DNA of 64,000 nucleotides from NCBI GenBank assembly GCA_964247975.1, contig CAXTWH010000009.1, positions 62,001 to 126,000 of the forward strand, read 5' to 3'. The notes beneath the pieces were generated by a model. It was not told the DNA's origin, did no database searches, and worked only from the letters and a program-made list of their open reading frames with translations. The position numbers and the translations under genes are program-made. The DNA is from KBS-96 sp964247975 (GTDB lineage Bacteria; Acidobacteriota; Terriglobia; Bryobacterales; Bryobacteraceae). This document shows, in pieces, positions 60,093 to 64,000 of the stretch (position 1 is the stretch's first letter; every line of letters begins with the position of its first letter).

Positions 60093-60542
60093 ATGCCTCA
60101 CCGATCTGCTCTTCCCGCTTTTTTCCTGATGACGCTTGCGCCGGTTCTGGTCAACGCACAATCTATGACCGACCGGGATCCCACACATCATCCTGTGCCG
60201 ATGTACAGCAAATCCGAAAAGAAGCGCGCTGCCCGCTTCCGGGCAGTGGAAGGCATTGTGAAGAATGAACAGGATAACCCGGTGCAGGGTGCGCTCGTGA
60301 ACTTGAAAAACCTGAAAACCAATTCCACGGTGACGTACATCACCAAAGCCGACGGCAAATATTATTTTGACGAACTGAGCCGGGAAGAAGACTATGAACT
60401 CAGTGCTTCATTTTCCGGCAAGAATACGCCGGTGAAGAAACTAAGCCATTACGACACGCAAACCAACGTCATGCGGATTCTGACCTTTGCTGACCCCGAT
60501 GACCAATCCGTTCAGCGGGTTCATACCAAAGGGGGCCGTTAA
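60093..60542 (+). CDS. Secreted carboxypeptidase-regulatory-like protein
   Basis: The 149-aa product has a signal peptide (MPHRSALPAFFLMTLAPVLV) and one carboxypeptidase-regulatory beta-sandwich from about residue 50: 'FRAVEGIVKNEQDNPVQGAL', 'VNLKNLKTNSTVTYITKADG', 'YYFDELSREEDYELSASFSG'. The domain alone is usual in small exported acidobacterial proteins. Role unknown; possibly surface adhesion or sugar binding. The last four bases overlap the convergent uronate-isomerase-like gene. Confidence 0.78.
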   Translation: MPHRSALPAFFLMTLAPVLVNAQSMTDRDPTHHPVPMYSKSEKKRAARFRAVEGIVKNEQDNPVQGALVNLKNLKTNSTVTYITKADGKYYFDELSREEDYELSASFSGKNTPVKKLSHYDTQTNVMRILTFADPDDQSVQRVHTKGGR

Positions 60543-61810
60543 GCGGATAACCCGGCCACCTGGCGGAAGTTGTCCTGGAACATGCGCTGCACATCGCGCT
60601 TGATCTGGTCTTCACTTAATGCCCAACCGTCGCTCATCAAAGCGGCATACGCTTTCTGAAGAGATTCAGCAATCCAGGTGCGCGAGTGATTCCACTTGTA
60701 AAGCAGTTGATCCAGGATGCGGGCATCGGAATGCTGCGGAATAAAGCTGCTGCCGAGCAGTTCCAAACGCTCATCGGTGATTTCAGAAACGATCGAAGGA
60801 TTGTTCAGAAACCACCAGCAGCCAAAAATCATCAGGTTGCTGAACTTTCGCGCTGCTACACATAGCTCATGCTGGTTCTCGCGGGACAGCATGGAAACCA
60901 GAAACTTATTGTCCGGGTGATCGCGGCAGATATTTTCCACAGCTTTAATATCAGCATGGCCGAGCGAATCGCCGGCATCCTTTAAGGCCGGATTCGATCG
61001 TTTTCGCACGCCAATCATCATCGAAAAAGGAATCCTGTGAGCAAGGCAGACCGGCAGCACCACCTCATCCAGCATCCGGCTTCTGGGCGAGTCATCAGGG
61101 TAGGCAAACGTAGGCGGCAATGAAACGGCCAAGTAGAGCGGTTTTAAACGCCCAATCCAATCATCCAGAAATTTTCGAGCGGCGGTGATGGTGGATTGGT
61201 CCAGATCAGTTCCGACCGGATATCCGTCAGCGGAAATTATTTCGCGCGCGTTCTGCCAATTGTTCAACACCGGGTCCATGCGCAGGACGGCATGAAACTT
61301 GGGATGGCGCGGCGGATTTTCCTTCCACAATCCTGCTTCATTGGGATCGAAGATGTCATTGGTCATTACCAAATCGCTAACGTTAGCGCGTTTCAATACC
61401 TCGGAAACATATTCTTCCGCGGATCTGGCAGCAAAAAACGCCCGCGCTTCTTTCAGATCGGGAGCATTCGGGTTCAATCCAAACTCGGAAAGCACTCTCA
61501 CCACGCCGCGACAGGCTTCCGAAAGCGGCGTATGCTTCACGAATAGCGTGTCCCAGATCAAGTCCGCTTGTTCCGGCCTCGACATGGCCCAAAACTGTTC
61601 CGGCTTCACCGGGGAAGAACGGAACGTTTCCGCAATCAGGTAATGATAATTCACCAATTCATCAATGCCCCACAAACAAAACTGGCGGAACTGCGGCGGA
61701 TAAAGATGAGTGTGGATGTCGAAAACAGGGGTTTCAAAAACTGTTTTGCGAACAACTTCTTTCAACTGAGATTGGTCCAGGGCGGCGGGAGCGGCGGCTG
61801 CGGAAAGCAT
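60539..61810 (-). CDS. Uronate isomerase-like TIM-barrel enzyme
   Basis: The 423-aa protein has 'TPVFDIHTHLYPPQF' with the metal-binding HxH, 'SDLVMTNDIFDPNEAGLWKE', 'AHRIPFSMMIGVRKRSNPAL' and 'RIPFSMMIGV'/'SRENQHELC' late motifs typical of UxaC (glucuronate/galacturonate isomerase) and its relatives. It is shorter than UxaC (about 470 aa), so it may be a relative with another substrate. The start codon ATG at 61810 follows an ordinary intergenic stretch. Convergent with the previous gene. Confidence 0.65.
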   Translation of the reverse strand: MLSAAAAPAALDQSQLKEVVRKTVFETPVFDIHTHLYPPQFRQFCLWGIDELVNYHYLIAETFRSSPVKPEQFWAMSRPEQADLIWDTLFVKHTPLSEACRGVVRVLSEFGLNPNAPDLKEARAFFAARSAEEYVSEVLKRANVSDLVMTNDIFDPNEAGLWKENPPRHPKFHAVLRMDPVLNNWQNAREIISADGYPVGTDLDQSTITAARKFLDDWIGRLKPLYLAVSLPPTFAYPDDSPRSRMLDEVVLPVCLAHRIPFSMMIGVRKRSNPALKDAGDSLGHADIKAVENICRDHPDNKFLVSMLSRENQHELCVAARKFSNLMIFGCWWFLNNPSIVSEITDERLELLGSSFIPQHSDARILDQLLYKWNHSRTWIAESLQKAYAALMSDGWALSEDQIKRDVQRMFQDNFRQVAGLSA

Positions 61811-61856
61811 AACGTTCTTTCAGCATACCTGAAACGATCAGCTTAGTAAGCTCGGA

Positions 61857-62630
61857 TTAAAGACCGGCAAACCAGTCGTAGCCTTGTTCCGCCCAGTAAT
61901 CTTTGGGCCGCGCGTCCGTATATTGAATCAGCCCAATTCGCTTAATGTTCTTGATTCCGTATTTCACCGGAATAATCAACCGTAAGGGAGCGCCATGCTC
62001 ATCTTCAAGCGGCTGTCCGTTGCGCTCATAGCAGAGCAGTGTTTGGGGATGCTGTGCGCTTTTCTGATCGAGGCCGACGTAATACTGCGAGTCAGGCGTT
62101 TCCATTGAAACATACTGGGGCAGCCGCGTTCCGGCAGGAAAATATTTGCGGGTGAAGTCGGAAAATCGCGCTCCAGTCCATTGCACAATCGCGCTCCATC
62201 CCTCAATACAATAAAACTGAGTGGTCTGCGTGACACGCGGCAACGCTTTGATATCCGCCAGAGTGAGCTTCAGTTCAGGATGTCCCGCGCTGGCGCGGAC
62301 GAGCAATCGCCAGGTATCAGCGTCCACGTCGTCATCCAGCCCGTAATCGCCATTGGGTTTAATGTCACCAATCGCGGAAGTGGGATAGGTAGGCGCCAGA
62401 TGATGATCACTCAGGTAAGCATGGGCCAGCTTCTCATTGCCATGCAGAATGTCCCGCTGCGGCCACGGCACCATCCGGTCCTGCAGGCGTGTTCTGATCC
62501 ATTCATAGCCGCCGATGGCAGCTACGGCAGCAATGCTTCCAGTCAAAAACGTGCGGCGGGTTTGTTTACGAAAGAACTGCTTGGCCTCGTCTTCGGGCAG
62601 CAGAATTTCGCGCTTTAAATCGTTATTCAT
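61857..62630 (-). CDS. Molybdopterin-dependent oxidoreductase, MsrP/YedY-like
   Basis: The 257-aa protein has a twin-arginine signal (TRRTFLTGSIAAVAAIGGY) near the N-terminus and a sulfite-oxidase-fold domain. The molybdenum-binding Cys is in 'TQFYCIEGWSAIVQWTGARF', with 'SMETPDSQYYVGLDQKSAQH' and 'GAPLRLIIPVKYGIKNIKRI' after it. MsrP repairs oxidised methionine in periplasmic proteins, taking electrons from a membrane partner. Its 5' end overlaps the cytochrome b gene by 8 bases, so they are one unit. Confidence 0.85.
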   Translation of the reverse strand: MNNDLKREILLPEDEAKQFFRKQTRRTFLTGSIAAVAAIGGYEWIRTRLQDRMVPWPQRDILHGNEKLAHAYLSDHHLAPTYPTSAIGDIKPNGDYGLDDDVDADTWRLLVRASAGHPELKLTLADIKALPRVTQTTQFYCIEGWSAIVQWTGARFSDFTRKYFPAGTRLPQYVSMETPDSQYYVGLDQKSAQHPQTLLCYERNGQPLEDEHGAPLRLIIPVKYGIKNIKRIGLIQYTDARPKDYWAEQGYDWFAGL

Positions 62631-63297
62631 GAGGGTTCGTTTTCGTGGAAGGCTCCCATTCGAAGCCGGTGATCATGGATTGAAAGTTGCTCCAACCAGC
62701 GCGAGCCACTTGGCCCACATGAACTAGAAAAAAGAGCAGGTAGCCGATGGTGAGCATAAAGTGAATCAGCCGCGCCATTTCATAGCCGCCTTGCAGCATG
62801 GTCAGCCAGTGAAGTTGAATCGGTTTGTAAATGGCGAAGCCGCTCAATACCGAACCCGCGCCCATGACGATGATGGCGGAATAACTGATCTGTTGGGCGG
62901 CGTTGTACTTCAATTGAGTGGGCGCGGTTTTCCGCAGTCCCAAATCGTGCAGCATCACATAACCGGCATCGCGGAAAGCGGACCAGGACTGCGGAACAAG
63001 GTAACGCCATTCACCGGAAACAAACGTATAGGTGACATACGCAATTCCGTTCAACGTGAAAAACCACATCATCCAGAAGTGCAGCGCCATGCCTTCGGCC
63101 AGGCGAGCGTTCAGGTGCAGAAACGAATACACGGAGTCCGGAAAAAAATGGAATGGGCCGATGTGATAAATGTCGTTTGCCCAATAGATGAGCAGCCCGC
63201 TCCAGATCATTAGGAAGAGCACAGGAAAGTTGATCCAATGGAACCATCGCACCGCCAGCAGGTGCTTCAGCTTGATTTTTTCCAGATTGTTTTCCAT
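62623..63297 (-). CDS. Membrane cytochrome b subunit
   Basis: The 224-aa protein has about five membrane helices. 'HLLAVRWFHWINFPVLFLMI', 'GMALHFWMMWFFTLNGIAYV' and 'ARLIHFMLTIGYLLFFLVHV' carry His residues suited to b-heme ligation, as in the formate dehydrogenase gamma/thiosulfate reductase cytochrome b family. Electrons from quinol would pass to the molybdoenzyme encoded next. It is not close to MsrQ/YedZ in pattern, so the pair may be an analogue of MsrPQ. Confidence 0.82.
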   Translation of the reverse strand: MENNLEKIKLKHLLAVRWFHWINFPVLFLMIWSGLLIYWANDIYHIGPFHFFPDSVYSFLHLNARLAEGMALHFWMMWFFTLNGIAYVTYTFVSGEWRYLVPQSWSAFRDAGYVMLHDLGLRKTAPTQLKYNAAQQISYSAIIVMGAGSVLSGFAIYKPIQLHWLTMLQGGYEMARLIHFMLTIGYLLFFLVHVGQVARAGWSNFQSMITGFEWEPSTKTNPHE

Positions 63298-63335
63298 TTC
63301 TTCCAGCTAATAGTACGCTACCGGAACGAAATTGG

Positions 63336-64000
63336 TTATGGAGCAGAGTTGATTAATTCCGCTGTTGCCTGGTATTGCTTGCCTGGTTCCACTACAACCT
63401 TTTTGCCATGCGCGAGAAAAGGCCCAATCACTTCCGGTTTAGCGTATTCCAGTTCGCTGTTGGTGGGTAAGGCCAACAAGGTGTAGCGGCCAGGAACGAT
63501 GCCTGCCAGAGAAAAGGTGCCGTCGCTGTCGCTTTGGTCGCGTCGGGTGAGCGCCGGGCTGGTGGAATAATCATCGCGCAGCAGCAGAACCATTGCGCCG
63601 GAAACAGGCGTACCAGCTTGTTCCACGCGACCCTTCATTTCGGCCCGGCCTTTCGCCAGCGTGAGTTTCAATTGAACCGGGCCGTCTTGATTGAGTTCGA
63701 TGGACCGGCCCGACACTTTGGCGTTGACTGCTTCGATGTTCTGGATGTAATAGTCTTCGGCACTGTTGAACAGCAATTCGTAACGATTAGCGGCCAGCTC
63801 TCGGGCAGGCCAGGTAACATTTCCTTCCGTAATACTCGGACGCCAAACCTGTCCCGTGCTTGCATCGCGCAGAAGAAGTGAATGGAGTACTGATTCGGGA
63901 AAGTTGCCGGTGCCGGCCAGGGTAGCAGTAATGCGTTTCTGTGTTTCCATCGTGCGAGGGTCGATGGTTGTGTTTCCACTAATGTCCATAATCCGGTTCA
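63336..64000 (-). CDS. Carboxypeptidase-regulatory-domain protein, N-terminus beyond the window
   Basis: The minus-strand frame stays open to the window edge (a Met at 63989 is internal, no stop before it), so the 5' part is missing. Visible are 'SILHSLLLRDASTGQVWRPS'-like beta strands and, at about 110 residues from the end, 'MKGRVEQAGTPVSGAMVLLL' with 'SDSDGTFSLAGIVPGRYTLL', a carboxypeptidase-regulatory domain. The C-terminus is short. Probably an exported surface protein. It lies 38 bp upstream of the cytochrome b gene on the same strand. Confidence 0.75.
   Translation of the reverse strand, partial: NRIMDISGNTTIDPRTMETQKRITATLAGTGNFPESVLHSLLLRDASTGQVWRPSITEGNVTWPARELAANRYELLFNSAEDYYIQNIEAVNAKVSGRSIELNQDGPVQLKLTLAKGRAEMKGRVEQAGTPVSGAMVLLLRDDYSTSPALTRRDQSDSDGTFSLAGIVPGRYTLLALPTNSELEYAKPEVIGPFLAHGKKVVVEPGKQYQATAELINSAP

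Overview
The window looks like a chromosomal segment of an Acidobacteriota bacterium, probably close to Solibacter/Bryobacter. This is inferred from gene families, not from a marker gene. The pointers are two tandem FtsX-type permeases of the acidobacterial duplicated orphan type, an Oar-like TonB-dependent receptor with an N-terminal carboxypeptidase-regulatory domain, a protein with an 'ANRANAKKSTGPKT' N-terminus, a DUF1080 protein, a BshB1-type deacetylase and many small secreted proteins. Gene density is high, no tRNA or rRNA was seen, and the only RNA gene is the SRP RNA.

Layout. 1-5.5 kb: a truncated membrane-anchored protein, then a two-gene unit of a 95-aa protein and a 1328-aa single-chain fusion of type IA topoisomerase III with a complete RecQ helicase. 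Its promoter carries a direct repeat GAAC-N7-GAAC. 5.5-12 kb: L-arabinose isomerase, a DUF1080 protein, a membrane/spermidine-synthase fusion and a Phd/VapC module. 12-20 kb: the TonB receptor, CsbD, and a purC-cvpA-gph-mutS-like run that converges on a stand-alone Smr gene. 19.6-30 kb: a long minus-strand run (Smr, secreted proteins, LLM oxidoreductase, BshB1, two permeases, peroxiredoxin, YdcF, AcpS). 30-41 kb: AlaX, a sugar/DMT-type transporter, a zinc alcohol dehydrogenase, an isolated NuoI, a response regulator/sensor kinase pair, an acyltransferase and a LolA-like protein. 41-46 kb: information processing (lexA, recR, ybaB, dnaX, SRP RNA) and a RelE/ParE-type toxin-antitoxin pair behind a 20-bp perfect palindrome. 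48-52.4 kb: a three-gene unit of TPR-CHAT protease, sigma factor and membrane zinc-finger (anti-sigma-like) protein, closed by a strong terminator. 52-58 kb: ACT/DUF5612 protein, KdsC, TilS, FtsH and a HAD phosphatase. 58-64 kb: a BlaI/M56 regulatory pair next to a degraded IS481-type transposase, a uronate-isomerase-like enzyme, an MsrP/MsrQ-like molybdoenzyme with its cytochrome b, and the end of a carboxypeptidase-regulatory protein.

Two systems stand out. The first is the topoisomerase III-RecQ fusion: a helicase and decatenase in one chain, apparently under LexA control because lexA in the same window carries the same kind of box. The second is the TPR-CHAT/sigma/zinc-finger module. Its parts resemble the protease and sigma arm of type III-E CRISPR (TPR-CHAT releasing a sigma factor), but there is no CRISPR nearby, which suggests a protease-gated transcription switch. 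Smaller points are a membrane MutS-like ATPase facing a free Smr domain, and an IS481 remnant whose stop codon abuts the -35 box of a blaI-type repressor gene.
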